64,000 nucleotides of DNA from an uncultured Kordia sp. (GTDB lineage: Bacteria; Bacteroidota; Bacteroidia; Flavobacteriales; Flavobacteriaceae): positions 248,001 through 312,000 of the forward strand of contig NZ_CANLEA010000002.1 in the NCBI RefSeq assembly GCF_947489565.1, given 5' to 3'. The notes below the pieces were generated by a model. The model was given only the letters and a program-made list of their open reading frames with translations, had not been told where the DNA came from and made no database searches. Position numbers and translations under genes: made by a program. Shown piece after piece: positions 27,986 through 37,187 of the stretch (position 1 is its first letter; each line of letters begins with the position of its first letter).

Positions 27986-28774
27986 ATGTTAAATAGAATC
28001 TGCCCTATCCTCCTACTTTTCATGCTGATGTGTGTCGGTACTACACATGCTCAATTTGGGTTTTCCCATGAAATTGGCTTTATTATTGGACCGAATGCAT
28101 TCCAGTCTGACTATGGAGAGCGTAATGACTTTGAAACCAATATTGGAAATGTTGGCGCCGAGTTCGGTATTGTCCATTATTTAAACTTCTCATATCGTGC
28201 AGAATGTAACTGTTTTACACGCTATACTTATTTTAATGATCACTTTAAAGTAAGAAACGAACTTACATATACCACTGTTAACCTTGAACATTTTGGTCGA
28301 TTTGTGGGAGATGATAAAGTTTCTTTGACTGCCGATCAGCTGCGAGCCATGAATGGAAGTACGCGCGTATTGAACTTAGGAACACAGCTAGAATTTTTCC
28401 CAAGAAGTATTAGAGAATTTGAAAGTGGCGGTTATTTGTTAGCACCGTATGCTGCTTTAGGAGCACAATATCATTATTATACACCAACTGTTGAATCTGA
28501 CTTAGGTCCGTTATCAGCTCCTGGTGTGTTACCTGTAAAATATCAAGATGCCTTCAGAAACGAATCGAGTTCTACTTGGTCTGTGGTTGCAAGTGTTGGA
28601 ACACGTTATAAATTTACAGAAACATCCGATTTATTATTAGATCTACGTTGGAGATATTATTTTTCTAACTGGGTTGACGGATTAAATCCTGATGAGAACT
28701 TATATCCTGAAAACAAAGCGAACGATTGGAGTTTTGTAATTAGCGTAGGATATATTTATTATTTGAACTTTTAA
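27986..28774 (+). CDS. THC0290_0291 family outer-membrane-type protein
   Basis: 262 residues with signal peptide (MLNRICPILLLFMLMCVGTTHAQ). The mature part starts FGFSHEIGFIIGPNAFQSDYGERND and continues with alternating amphipathic strands ending ISVGYIYYLNF with a terminal Phe, which indicates an outer-membrane beta-barrel. I recognise the pattern as the THC0290_0291 family found widely in Flavobacteriaceae, whose function is unknown. Cys residues at ECNC are a pair within a strand-turn. Single-gene unit with its own promoter and a shared terminator; divergent from gdhA. Confidence 0.72.
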   Translation: MLNRICPILLLFMLMCVGTTHAQFGFSHEIGFIIGPNAFQSDYGERNDFETNIGNVGAEFGIVHYLNFSYRAECNCFTRYTYFNDHFKVRNELTYTTVNLEHFGRFVGDDKVSLTADQLRAMNGSTRVLNLGTQLEFFPRSIREFESGGYLLAPYAALGAQYHYYTPTVESDLGPLSAPGVLPVKYQDAFRNESSSTWSVVASVGTRYKFTETSDLLLDLRWRYYFSNWVDGLNPDENLYPENKANDWSFVISVGYIYYLNF

Positions 28775-28791
28775 GAAAGACATTATATATT

Positions 28792-28824
28792 AAAAACGCC
28801 ATTCTGTTGAGAATGGCGTTTTTT
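28792..28824. terminator. Bidirectional terminator between 28774 and 28838
   Basis: AAAAACGCCATTCT-GTTG-AGAATGGCGTTTTT, a 14-bp perfect stem with A/T flanks on both sides, between two convergent genes. Confidence 0.92.
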
Positions 28825-28837
28825 TATGTCCTTATTT

Positions 28838-29980
28838 TTATATTGATAATGCTTGTGCTAAATCTTCAATAAGATCATCAACATCTTCTATTCCTACGCT
28901 TAAGCGGATTAATGCATCGACAACACCTGTTTTTTCTCGTGCTGCTTTTGGAATACTTGCATGTGTCATACTCGCCGGATGTCCAGCCAAGGATTCTACG
29001 CCACCTAAGGATTCTGCTAGTGTAAATACCTTTAGGTTTTCTACAATTTTTATTGCCTGATCGTAATCGTTTCCTTTCGCTACAAATGAAATCATTCCGC
29101 CAAAATCATCCATTTGTTTTTTAGCAATATCATGATTAGGATGGTTTTCAAATCCTGGCCAATATACTTTTTCTACGTTTGGATGCGCTGCTAAATATTC
29201 AGCAATAGCTTTTCCATTTTCGCAATGTCGTTGCATACGCACATGCAAGGTTTTGATGCCGCGTAATGCCAAGAAACTGTCCATAGGTCCGCAAATAGCG
29301 CCACTTGCATTTTGAATAAAATATAGTTTGTCTGCTATTTCCTTGTCTTTTACAATCAAAGCACCCATAACCAAATCACTATGTCCGCCAATATATTTGG
29401 TTGCTGAATGCATGACAATATCAGCGCCAAAATCTAAAGGACATTGTAAGTAAGGTGTTGCAAAAGTATTATCAACAGCCAGCATAATATTGTGCTTTTT
29501 GGCAATTGCTACTGTAGCTTCGATATCAATGATATTCATCATCGGATTCGTTGGAGTTTCTGTCCAAATTAACTTTGTATTTTCATTGATATATGCTTCA
29601 ATATTGGCAGCATTTTCCATTCCAATAAAATGAAATTTGATGCCGTAATTTTCAAAAATCTTCGTGAATAGTCGATAGGTTCCTCCATACAAATCATTCG
29701 TAGAAATTACCTCATCACCTGATTTTAGTAACTTCATCACAGCATCAATAGCTGCCAAACCAGAACCAAAAGCCAATCCGTAATTTCCATTTTCTAAGCT
29801 TGCAAGTGCATTTTCGAGTGCGGTTCGTGTTGGATTATGTGTTCGAGCGTATTCATACCCTTTGTGTCCGCCAGGCGTGCTTTGTGCAAACGTAGATGTT
29901 TGATATATAGGCGGCATTACAGCGCCATAAGCTTTATCTGGCTTTTGCCCGCCGTGTATGGTTTTGGTATTGAATTTCAT
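28838..29980 (-). CDS. metB: Cystathionine gamma-synthase/lyase family PLP enzyme
   Basis: PLP enzyme of Cys/Met metabolism, 380 residues, the normal family length. The PLP-binding Lys is in SATKYIGGHSD (about 194-204). Other landmarks are GYEYARTHNPTRTALENALASLE (about 41), NPMMNIID and ESLGGVESLAGHPASMTH (about 325), the last typical of gamma-synthases and gamma-lyases. Synthase (trans-sulfuration toward methionine) and lyase (toward cysteine) cannot be told apart safely by eye; the metB symbol follows common naming in this family. Single-gene unit, divergent from the M1 peptidase. Confidence 0.85.
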   Translation of the reverse strand: MKFNTKTIHGGQKPDKAYGAVMPPIYQTSTFAQSTPGGHKGYEYARTHNPTRTALENALASLENGNYGLAFGSGLAAIDAVMKLLKSGDEVISTNDLYGGTYRLFTKIFENYGIKFHFIGMENAANIEAYINENTKLIWTETPTNPMMNIIDIEATVAIAKKHNIMLAVDNTFATPYLQCPLDFGADIVMHSATKYIGGHSDLVMGALIVKDKEIADKLYFIQNASGAICGPMDSFLALRGIKTLHVRMQRHCENGKAIAEYLAAHPNVEKVYWPGFENHPNHDIAKKQMDDFGGMISFVAKGNDYDQAIKIVENLKVFTLAESLGGVESLAGHPASMTHASIPKAAREKTGVVDALIRLSVGIEDVDDLIEDLAQALSI

Positions 29981-30046
29981 GAGCGTCTTTTTTAATATGA
30001 ATCGAGATTAAAAAATTATGTCAAAATCACGTTTCTTGAGTTACTA

Positions 30047-30054
30047 CAAATTTA
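30047..30054 (-). promoter_or_regulatory. Candidate -7 element for the cystathionine gamma-synthase gene
   Basis: Minus strand TAAATTTG (TAnnTTTG), 67 bp upstream of the ATG. No recognisable SAM riboswitch core was found in the short leader. Confidence 0.4.
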
Positions 30055-30119
30055 ACTTTTCATTTATTAGTTTTCAGATTATAGCTGTACCTTTATAGAT
30101 ACGTAACTTTTTTATTAAA

Positions 30120-31766
30120 ATGAGGCATAAAAATAACAACTTCTCTGCATATCTTCTTTTAGTATTTGCATTTACTAGCTTGCAAACATTTTCACAGAAT
30201 TTTACAAAACAAGATACTTTACGTGGTTCCATCACTCCAGAACGTGCTTGGTGGGATTTGACATATTATCATTTGGATATTACGGTTGATCTTGCTGAGA
30301 AAACTATCGCAGGAAGCAATATCATTCAATATAAAGTTTTAGAAAAAGGACAACAAACACTTCAGGTAGATTTGCAACCACCATTACAAATGACAAAAGC
30401 AGTTCAAGATGATACCGAATTGGAGATTACACATGATGGAAATGCACATTTTATTCATCTCAAAAAAAGACAAAAGAAAGGAAAAGTATATAGCGTAAAA
30501 GTTTTTTATGAAGGAAAACCAAAAGTTGCCAGACGTCCGCCATGGGATGGAGGAATTACGTGGTCAAAAGACGCTAACGGATTGCCATTTATAGCTTCGT
30601 CGTGTCAAGGATTAGGTGCTAGTATTTGGTGGCCGTGCAAAGATCATATGTATGACGAAGTAGATAGTATGAAGATTAGCGTGAATGTTCCGAAGAATTT
30701 GATGAATGTTTCTAACGGACGCTTAACTAGTGTAGAAGAAAAAGATAATAATACCAAAACTTATCATTGGAACGTAGTGAATCCGATTAATAATTATGGT
30801 GTGAATATTAATATTGGCGATTATGTGCATTTTGGTGAAAAGTATGAAGGCGAAAATGGCGTATTGGATATGGATTATTATGTACTACGCGATAATTTAG
30901 ACAAAGCGAAAGAGCAATTTAAAGATGCCAAACGTACTTTAGAAGCTTTTGAACATTGGTTTGGACCGTATCCGTTTTATGAAGATAGTTATAAGCTTGT
31001 AGAAGCTCCATATTTAGGAATGGAACACCAAAGTTCGGTTACGTATGGAAATGGTTATAAAAACGGTTATAGAGGTTTTGATTTGAGTCGTACTGGTTGG
31101 GGAATGAAGTTTGATTTTATTATTATCCACGAATCTGGACACGAATGGTTTGCCAATAATATTACCAATATTGACATTGCTGATATGTGGATTCATGAGA
31201 GTTTTACAGCCTATTCTGAAAATTTATTTCTCGATTATTTTTATGGAAAGAAAGCTAGTGCTGAATATGTAATTGGGACACGTGGAAGTATTTCAAACGA
31301 TCGTCCAATTATTGGTGTGTATGATGTAAATCATAAAGGTTCGGGCGATATGTATTATAAAGGATCCAATATGTTGCACACGATTCGCCAACTGATTGAT
31401 GATGATGCAAAATGGCGTAGTATTTTACGAGGTTTGAACAAAGATTTCTACCATCAAACCGTAACAACACAACAGATTGAAAATTACATGAGTGAGAAAT
31501 CGGGAATTGACCTTTCTGCTATTTTTGATCAATATTTACGAACAGTAGATATTCCTGTTTTACGCTATAAAAAAGATGGAAAAAAGCTGATGTATCGTTG
31601 GGAAAAGACCGTAGATCATTTTGATATGAACGTTCGTGTTGCTATTGATGATGAAATAATTACACTTTCCCCAACTACAAAATGGCAAACTAAAGAAATG
31701 ACTTCAAACATTGCTGCTATTGCCGTAGATCCTAATTTTTATGTAACAGCTTTGGAAGGAGAATAG
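30120..31766 (+). CDS. Secreted M1 family zinc metallopeptidase
   Basis: 548 residues with signal peptide (about 1-26, ending TFSQ). The zinc site is complete: H337-E338-S-G-H341 then Glu360, i.e. HExxH-x18-E, in HESGHEWFANNITN to WIHESF. The exopeptidase loop reads GMEHQSS in place of the usual GAMEN. The N-terminal domain (about 45-245) is the beta-sandwich of M1 enzymes. The protein ends soon after the thermolysin-like domain and lacks the large helical C-terminal domain of PepN, as in many Bacteroidota M1 proteins. Probably periplasmic aminopeptidase or lyso-lipid-type hydrolase; substrate unknown. Confidence 0.9.
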   Translation: MRHKNNNFSAYLLLVFAFTSLQTFSQNFTKQDTLRGSITPERAWWDLTYYHLDITVDLAEKTIAGSNIIQYKVLEKGQQTLQVDLQPPLQMTKAVQDDTELEITHDGNAHFIHLKKRQKKGKVYSVKVFYEGKPKVARRPPWDGGITWSKDANGLPFIASSCQGLGASIWWPCKDHMYDEVDSMKISVNVPKNLMNVSNGRLTSVEEKDNNTKTYHWNVVNPINNYGVNINIGDYVHFGEKYEGENGVLDMDYYVLRDNLDKAKEQFKDAKRTLEAFEHWFGPYPFYEDSYKLVEAPYLGMEHQSSVTYGNGYKNGYRGFDLSRTGWGMKFDFIIIHESGHEWFANNITNIDIADMWIHESFTAYSENLFLDYFYGKKASAEYVIGTRGSISNDRPIIGVYDVNHKGSGDMYYKGSNMLHTIRQLIDDDAKWRSILRGLNKDFYHQTVTTQQIENYMSEKSGIDLSAIFDQYLRTVDIPVLRYKKDGKKLMYRWEKTVDHFDMNVRVAIDDEIITLSPTTKWQTKEMTSNIAAIAVDPNFYVTALEGE

Positions 31767-31830
31767 CTTTTAGACATGCGTTGCTTTTAGATTGTTAGAT
31801 TTTTAGAAACGATTCATTTCAACTATAATA

Positions 31831-31854
31831 GATTCCTGCCTACGCAGGAATGAC
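31831..31854. repeat. REP-like hairpin, copy 1
   Basis: GATTCCTGCC-TAC-GCAGGAATGAC: 8-bp TTCCTGC/GCAGGAA hairpin. Similar copies are at 41356-41379 (opposite orientation) and 49694-49717. Confidence 0.85.
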
Positions 31855-31936
31855 AATCATTGACACATTATCAAAAAATTGAGCAAAGCGAGCTAAATTA
31901 TCAAATCAACTCATTTTCAAATCAATACATTAAAAA

Positions 31937-33778
31937 TTACATCTCTTCTACAAAATCTGTAAAAATTTCTTCATGTCGTTGTAAATCCATATTTGCAGAT
32001 AATGCTACACGCGCAATATAATCTTTGTCACCTTCTTTGGTAGTTCCTTGTGTAGATGTTGCAGGAATCGTCCAGTAACAACCTTTTAATTGCCCATAAC
32101 TCACACAATATTTGCTTTCCTCAGGAATTTCAGTAATCATCATATGGATCAACTTGAGATTCAAAGCTCTTTTGTACGTTTCTCTTTCTTCATCGGTTTC
32201 TCCTTTTGTCGGAAGATCTAATGAAAATACTGATGGCGTGAATCCTTCTGCTGCTAGTTCCTCTGAAACAAAATTGATTTTTGCCGTTGGCAATGTCGTT
32301 TTGATAAAGTTTACAAATTCGCGTGTGTTTGTATACGCATCTGCAATTCGCTGATTCATAGAAGGCATTTGTTGCGCTAGTATTTCATATTGCAAATCGG
32401 TTGCCTCATTGTCACAAAGAATCAAGTGTTTTTCTATCGTATCTAATACGCTTGCTGCTTTTTCATTTCCAATACAGTATCCGGCCGTACACAATCCGCC
32501 GCTTGGGAATTTTGATCCGCTCGAATACGAAATTGCACGAATTGTAGACAATGTTTTTCCTTCACCTAAAAAGTGCACATTTGGACAAAAAGTCTGATCT
32601 AAAATAAACACAGGTTCAATCGCTGTTTCGTCTGTTGCAGTTATACGTTTTTTGCTTAATGTTTCTTGAAGTTGAATTAAATCGGGAACTTCCACTCTTG
32701 GGTTTGTTGGAATTTCCGCAATGATATATGGAATGGCATCTTCTTGCGCAATTTTCGTCAGAATCATATCGATACTTTTCACCATATCATTATCGCCATC
32801 CACATGCAAATCTACAACCTCAACGTTTTCAATACATGCTGCCACACGTCTTGCTTGGTCGTTGGTTCCTCCATAACAATTGGTTGGTACAATAAATTTG
32901 ATTGCTTTTCCTGGATGATGTTCAAATGCATCATCAATCAATCCCATCATAATGGCATATTGAATAGACAATCCGCTAGAACCGACCAACGCTTTTGTGT
33001 TGACATCCGCAACTTTTCGAATTGTATCTGTTACCAGCTTTTTATCATTTGCTATATCATGTGTCGTTTCTTCAGCAGCATCACCTATCAATTCACGCAA
33101 AGCAACAACGCAATTAGCTGGCGTCATAGCAACCGTTTCTCTTCTTCGAACATGTTGTATTTCTGAAATATAACTTGCGTCTTGCTGATTGTTTGCAATT
33201 AAAACACTTCCTAGTTTCGAATGTATATTCACTACAAAATCAATTGTAGCAGCAAAATTTACTTTGCCAATTTCATCTTGTTGCGAAATCAACACGGTAC
33301 TTCCGTCAAATGCTGAAAGTGCTTCGAGGTTTTCTACTTTTTGCAATTCGAAATTATAACCGTACACACGTTTTAATACGTCAGCATCAAACAAACTTGG
33401 CAATTCATCAGTATATACAATGCGTGTATTTGTATTGGTTAATACATTTTTTCTCAAAATTGCCATCACAGGAATGGTAACCGATTGAAAACTGATCACA
33501 TTTTCAGGTTTTACATCGTTCAACTTTGCAATTCCCCATTCCAATACACAAGATAACGGATGTCCCAAACGAATATAATCGTACGCCGTTGGCAATTCGT
33601 TCAACGCCGTTGCTTTGACATTATTTTCTGCGTATAGATTTTCAAACTGTTCTAAAAATTGAACTTTTGCCAATTTCTCAACGTAAATATCTAATCGATG
33701 CGTAGTTAAGCGCAACCAACTAGCTGGCATGTTTTCTAAGACATTTTTTATATATGTGAGTACTGTATTGCCTTCCAT
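31937..33778 (-). CDS. Large PLP-dependent enzyme of the Cys/Met metabolism superfamily
   Basis: 613 residues, about 200 longer than typical cystathionine gamma-lyases. The central part has fold type I landmarks: VPTNCYGGTNDQARRVAAC, PYIIAEIPTNPRVEVPDL, FILDQTFCPNVHF (binding Asp) and the PLP Lys in SYSSGSKFPSGGLCTAGY (about 433). The N-terminal 200 residues (IYVEKLAKVQFLEQFENLYAEN...) form an extra domain I do not recognise. The C-terminus has the small domain seen in gamma-lyase relatives. Reaction not assigned; a sulfur amino acid lyase or synthase is the best guess. Single-gene unit. Confidence 0.7.
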   Translation of the reverse strand: MEGNTVLTYIKNVLENMPASWLRLTTHRLDIYVEKLAKVQFLEQFENLYAENNVKATALNELPTAYDYIRLGHPLSCVLEWGIAKLNDVKPENVISFQSVTIPVMAILRKNVLTNTNTRIVYTDELPSLFDADVLKRVYGYNFELQKVENLEALSAFDGSTVLISQQDEIGKVNFAATIDFVVNIHSKLGSVLIANNQQDASYISEIQHVRRRETVAMTPANCVVALRELIGDAAEETTHDIANDKKLVTDTIRKVADVNTKALVGSSGLSIQYAIMMGLIDDAFEHHPGKAIKFIVPTNCYGGTNDQARRVAACIENVEVVDLHVDGDNDMVKSIDMILTKIAQEDAIPYIIAEIPTNPRVEVPDLIQLQETLSKKRITATDETAIEPVFILDQTFCPNVHFLGEGKTLSTIRAISYSSGSKFPSGGLCTAGYCIGNEKAASVLDTIEKHLILCDNEATDLQYEILAQQMPSMNQRIADAYTNTREFVNFIKTTLPTAKINFVSEELAAEGFTPSVFSLDLPTKGETDEERETYKRALNLKLIHMMITEIPEESKYCVSYGQLKGCYWTIPATSTQGTTKEGDKDYIARVALSANMDLQRHEEIFTDFVEEM

Positions 33779-33894
33779 TATGTTTACTCGATAATCGAGA
33801 TTTAAATGTTTCGACGCTTGCGCCGATATGTTGTTAATTATTTCTTCTGAATGCTTTGCGGGTTTCTCTAAAGTCGTTGACTCTAAATAGCTCG

Positions 33895-33902
33895 CAAATA
33901 TA
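33895..33902 (-). promoter_or_regulatory. Candidate -7 element for the 613-residue PLP enzyme
   Basis: Minus strand TATATTTG (TAnnTTTG), 117 bp upstream of the ATG, in a 218-bp non-coding stretch. Confidence 0.35.
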
Positions 33903-33996
33903 CGATAATTGTATTTTTTTAAGGTCTTATGAGTCGTATGAAAGTTTGGATACTTTCTAAAAGCTATGTTAAAAAAACAATCCTAATACTATTGTC

Positions 33997-34452
33997 TTAT
34001 AAGGCTTTTTTGAGCGCCAAAATATATCCGTAATGAATTCCTTCATGAATGTTATTAAATTCAATCGCTTCTTCCACATTACGCAGTGTAGTTCCTAAAT
34101 TGAGCGTATATTCAGTATAGTTTTTAAAAATCCCTGCTGCCAAATCTTCTTCAGTTTTCGCCAATAAACTATCCAATAAACCATAAACTTCATCTACTTC
34201 TTCTTGGGTAACATTTCCTTCTGGTTTTGATTTGTTTCGGTATTTAGAGACCATTTCATCAGAAATATACATCGGCAAACCAGATAATTTGTACACCAAC
34301 AATTGTTGAATCACTACAATGTGCGCAATATTCCAAATAATATTGTTTGAAAACCCTTCAGGAATCTTATTTAAAGCCTCTAAACTTGTTTCTTTTAAAA
34401 GTCGTTTGATTACATTTCTATTGTTCTGTGTAACAGTTCTTGTAAAATTCAT
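33997..34452 (-). CDS. DinB-like four-helix-bundle protein
   Basis: 151 residues with the layout of the DinB/YfiT superfamily: His in NIAHIVVIQQ (about residue 47) and two more candidate metal ligands in NNIHEGIHYGYILALKK near the C-terminus. Family members are metal-binding and often thiol-linked; many act as thiol-S-transferases, some are DNA-damage-inducible. No biochemical role can be assigned. Transcribed away from the ArsC-like operon. Confidence 0.7.
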   Translation of the reverse strand: MNFTRTVTQNNRNVIKRLLKETSLEALNKIPEGFSNNIIWNIAHIVVIQQLLVYKLSGLPMYISDEMVSKYRNKSKPEGNVTQEEVDEVYGLLDSLLAKTEEDLAAGIFKNYTEYTLNLGTTLRNVEEAIEFNNIHEGIHYGYILALKKAL

Positions 34453-34557
34453 TTTCTATATTTTGCTATATTTTCATTAAAAGTATTCATTTTTGATGGA
34501 AATGAATTTTCTTTGCAAAAGTTATTATAAATAACCTCTTTTTAAAACCTGAATCCT

Positions 34558-34908
34558 GTGAAAAAAATATATCACTTAAAAACTTGTAATACGTGTCAGC
34601 GAATCATTAAAGAGATTCAACCAACTCCAGATTTTGTATTGCAAGGAATTAAAGAAGAAGCCATTACGGTAAAGCAACTAGAAGAAATGCATGCACTTGC
34701 AGGAAGTTATGAGGCGTTGTTTAGTAAGCGCGCCAAGCTTTACAAAGAAATGGATTTAAAAAATCAAGAATTAGGCGAACTAGATTATAAACAATATATT
34801 TTAGAGCATTATACCTTTTTAAAGCGTCCTGTTATTATTGTAGAGGACCAAATTTTCATTGGAAATTCTGCCAAAACAGTGGCTGCAGCCAAAGAAGCAA
34901 TCTCTTAA
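34558..34908 (+). CDS. ArsC/Spx-like thioredoxin-fold protein
   Basis: 116 residues, start GTG at 34558 (KKIYHLKTCNTCQRIIKE). The N-terminal CNTCQR motif (Cys10, Cys13) followed by a helical insert and the cis-Pro strand KRPVIIVED (about 91) is that of ArsC-type reductases and Spx/MgsR proteins. In true glutaredoxin-dependent arsenate reductases the active site is a single Cys in CxxS; here CxxC makes an intramolecular disulfide possible, so a thiol-redox or Spx-like role is as likely as arsenate reduction. Its stop overlaps the next ATG by one base (TAATG), so it heads a three-gene operon. Confidence 0.72.
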   Translation: MKKIYHLKTCNTCQRIIKEIQPTPDFVLQGIKEEAITVKQLEEMHALAGSYEALFSKRAKLYKEMDLKNQELGELDYKQYILEHYTFLKRPVIIVEDQIFIGNSAKTVAAAKEAIS

Positions 34909-35807
34909 TGATGTCTAAAAAAACCTTTGCCTTTGTTGCTGCCTTTATGGTGCAAGTTTTTTATGGTGTTACGTTTACATTTGCTGCCGATGTGATAAAA
35001 GGCGGCTACATAAAACCATTTGGATTTATATTGTTACGTGTGGCTGGCGCAGGTATTTTATTCTGGATTTTTAGCTTTTTAGGACCAAAAGAAAAGATTG
35101 AACGTAAAGATTTCTTCACCTTCTTTTTAGGAGCTGTGTTTGGAATCGCCATTAATATGCTCTGCTTTTTCAAAGGCTTCGAATACACCACACCAATTCA
35201 CGCTTCCGTGATTATGGTGGTTGTGCCAATTATTGTACTCATATTATCGGCCATCTTTTTAAAAGAAAAAGTAATTTCTACCAAAATCATTGGAATCTTA
35301 TTAGGACTTTCTGGTGCAGTAATACTGAGTATTTACGGAAAACCTACCGCAGGTTCTAGCAATATTCCGCTTGGAAACTTACTTGTATTCATCAATGCTG
35401 TTTCATACAGTATTTATATCATCATTATTAAAAAACTGACCTATAAATACCATCCGCTTACTTTTATTAAATGGTTGTTTTTGTTTGGAACTATTTTAGT
35501 ATTTCCATTCGGTTTCTCACAACTAAGTACGGTAGATTGGTCAATATTTTCACCTTATGTATTTTTTGAGGTTGCGTTTGTAATTGTAGGTGCTACTTTT
35601 GCGACGTATTTATTAAATCCACTGGCATTGCGCGAATTAAAAGCTTCAACAGTCACAACTTTTTTATACCTTCAACCTGTAATTGCAGGAATTTTTGCGG
35701 TACTCGTAGGTAGTGATTCGCTCGATTTGGTTAAAATTGTAGCTGCAATTCTAATTTTTGCTGGAGTATATTTAGTTACCCTAAACAAAGTCAAAAAACG
35801 CGCATGA
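34908..35807 (+). CDS. EamA/DMT family transporter
   Basis: Inner-membrane protein of 299 residues with ten hydrophobic segments arranged as two five-helix EamA repeats (e.g. FAFVAAFMVQVFYGVTFTFA and, in the second half, LLVFINAVSYSIYIIII). The second repeat ends TVTTFLYLQPVIAGIFAVLVGSD, a typical conserved stretch. Proteins of this family export or import metabolites such as amino acids or nucleosides; substrate unknown. Two ATGs are adjacent (34908, 34911). The last four bases (ATGA) overlap the start of the next gene, which marks translational coupling. Confidence 0.88.
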   Translation: MMSKKTFAFVAAFMVQVFYGVTFTFAADVIKGGYIKPFGFILLRVAGAGILFWIFSFLGPKEKIERKDFFTFFLGAVFGIAINMLCFFKGFEYTTPIHASVIMVVVPIIVLILSAIFLKEKVISTKIIGILLGLSGAVILSIYGKPTAGSSNIPLGNLLVFINAVSYSIYIIIIKKLTYKYHPLTFIKWLFLFGTILVFPFGFSQLSTVDWSIFSPYVFFEVAFVIVGATFATYLLNPLALRELKASTVTTFLYLQPVIAGIFAVLVGSDSLDLVKIVAAILIFAGVYLVTLNKVKKRA

Positions 35808-36946
35808 GTTACGCTCCGCCTATTTTTTATAATAGTATCAACGATATTCCTTCGGCATATTGGGAACAATTAGGTTGCGGAAAAAACACGTATTATACGC
35901 CCGAATTTCTACGCGCGTACGAACTTGCTAATGACGATATTGTGTTTCGATATATTGTTATTGTCAACGATCAACAAGAAGCTGTTGGCTTTGCAGCAAC
36001 GCAAGTCGTAACAATTCCTATAGAAACCATAACCCAAAATATTAAGATTGCAGAATGGTTAAAAAAGACCATTAATAGTTTGTTCTGTAACAACTCACCC
36101 AAAATTATGTTTTGCGGAAATATCTTTTTAAGTGGAGAATACGGAACATTTATTAAAGATGGAGAAGATTTAAATGCAGTGTTTCATGAATTGGTAGCAG
36201 CTTTAAAAATTGTCATGAAAGAGACCAAAAAGTTGCACGCCGTTTTTGTAAAAGATTTTAAAGAAACTTCGCTTCCGTTAACCGATCAGTTAAAAGATTA
36301 TCAGTATTCTCCCATGAAAGTGGAGCCGAATATGATTATTATGCTAAAGCCTGAATGGACTTCTTTTGATGATTATAAAGCAGCGCTGAAATCAAAATAC
36401 AGAGTCAAAGCCAATAGAGCCGATAGTAAAAGTGAAAATTTGGTCGCAAAAGAGTTTACGTATCAAGAAATTGAGCAGCATAAAAACGAATTGCAAGCTT
36501 TATATGAAAACACGATTGCCAATGCCAATTTTAATGCGCAAGTGCTCGATTTAGATACGTATATGTTGCTCAAAAAAACCTATGGCGATCAGTTTATTGT
36601 GAAAGGTTATTTTTTAAATGATCAATTGGTTGGATTTTTGTCTGCCATGCGCAATGGACACAATTTAGATGCACATTTTATCGGATTGAATTATGCGCTA
36701 AATAAAGACTATTCTATTTATCCGCGAATTTTAAATGATTATGTGCGTTTGGGAATTTTATTTGGTTCGAAACGTATCAACTTGGGCAGAACGGCTTCCG
36801 AAATTAAAAGTACGTTAGGCGCCAAACCACAGGATTTAACTTGCTATATGCGACACAAAAGACCTTTTATAAACAGTTTGATGAAACCTTTTCTTAAGAA
36901 CATTAAAATTAAGTCTTTTAAAGAACATGCGCCTTTTAAAAAGTAA
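35804..36946 (+). CDS. GNAT/FemAB-like acyltransferase
   Basis: 380 residues, probably a double GNAT fold as in FemAB and related proteins. The C-terminal half shows the acyltransferase-like pattern GYFLNDQLVGFLSAMRNGHNLDAHFIGLN followed by YSIYPRILNDYVRLGILFGSKRINLGRTA, typical of proteins annotated as peptidoglycan-crosslinking or GNAT-like. No signal peptide, so cytoplasmic. Start by ATGA overlap with the transporter. Substrate unknown. The operon order ArsC-like, EamA, GNAT gives no clear shared pathway. Confidence 0.65.
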   Translation: MSYAPPIFYNSINDIPSAYWEQLGCGKNTYYTPEFLRAYELANDDIVFRYIVIVNDQQEAVGFAATQVVTIPIETITQNIKIAEWLKKTINSLFCNNSPKIMFCGNIFLSGEYGTFIKDGEDLNAVFHELVAALKIVMKETKKLHAVFVKDFKETSLPLTDQLKDYQYSPMKVEPNMIIMLKPEWTSFDDYKAALKSKYRVKANRADSKSENLVAKEFTYQEIEQHKNELQALYENTIANANFNAQVLDLDTYMLLKKTYGDQFIVKGYFLNDQLVGFLSAMRNGHNLDAHFIGLNYALNKDYSIYPRILNDYVRLGILFGSKRINLGRTASEIKSTLGAKPQDLTCYMRHKRPFINSLMKPFLKNIKIKSFKEHAPFKK

Positions 36947-37103
36947 TTTAGACTTGTTTTACTCTTAGACTTCTTAGATTATTAGACTCGCTTTGCTTTT
37001 AGAGCACTTCGTTGTTAGACGTAGCTTTGCCTTTTAGTATATTCGTATTGTTTCACTCATGGTATTTCGAATTCAATTTCAAGTTCAGCTTCAATTTCCC
37101 AAA

Positions 37104-37160
37104 CGTCACTTCGAGTGTTTTATTGGAATAAAATGGAGCTAAAATGTATCGAGAACTACT
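37104..37160. repeat. Intergenic element, CGTCACTTCGAGTG...TGTATCGAGAACTACTT, copy C
   Basis: Conserved ends CGTCACTTCGAGTG and TGTATCGAGAACTACTT flank a short variable stem (TTTTAT/ATAAAA). Two more copies with different stems are at 45543-45613 and 47834-47894. Confidence 0.75.
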
Positions 37161-37187
37161 TTAATTTAGACGCGTTTTGATTATTAT

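Noticed and set aside
29981-30119. SAM riboswitch before the cystathionine gamma-synthase gene
   Set aside because: The 139-bp divergent gap has no paired helices or conserved core of a known SAM riboswitch.
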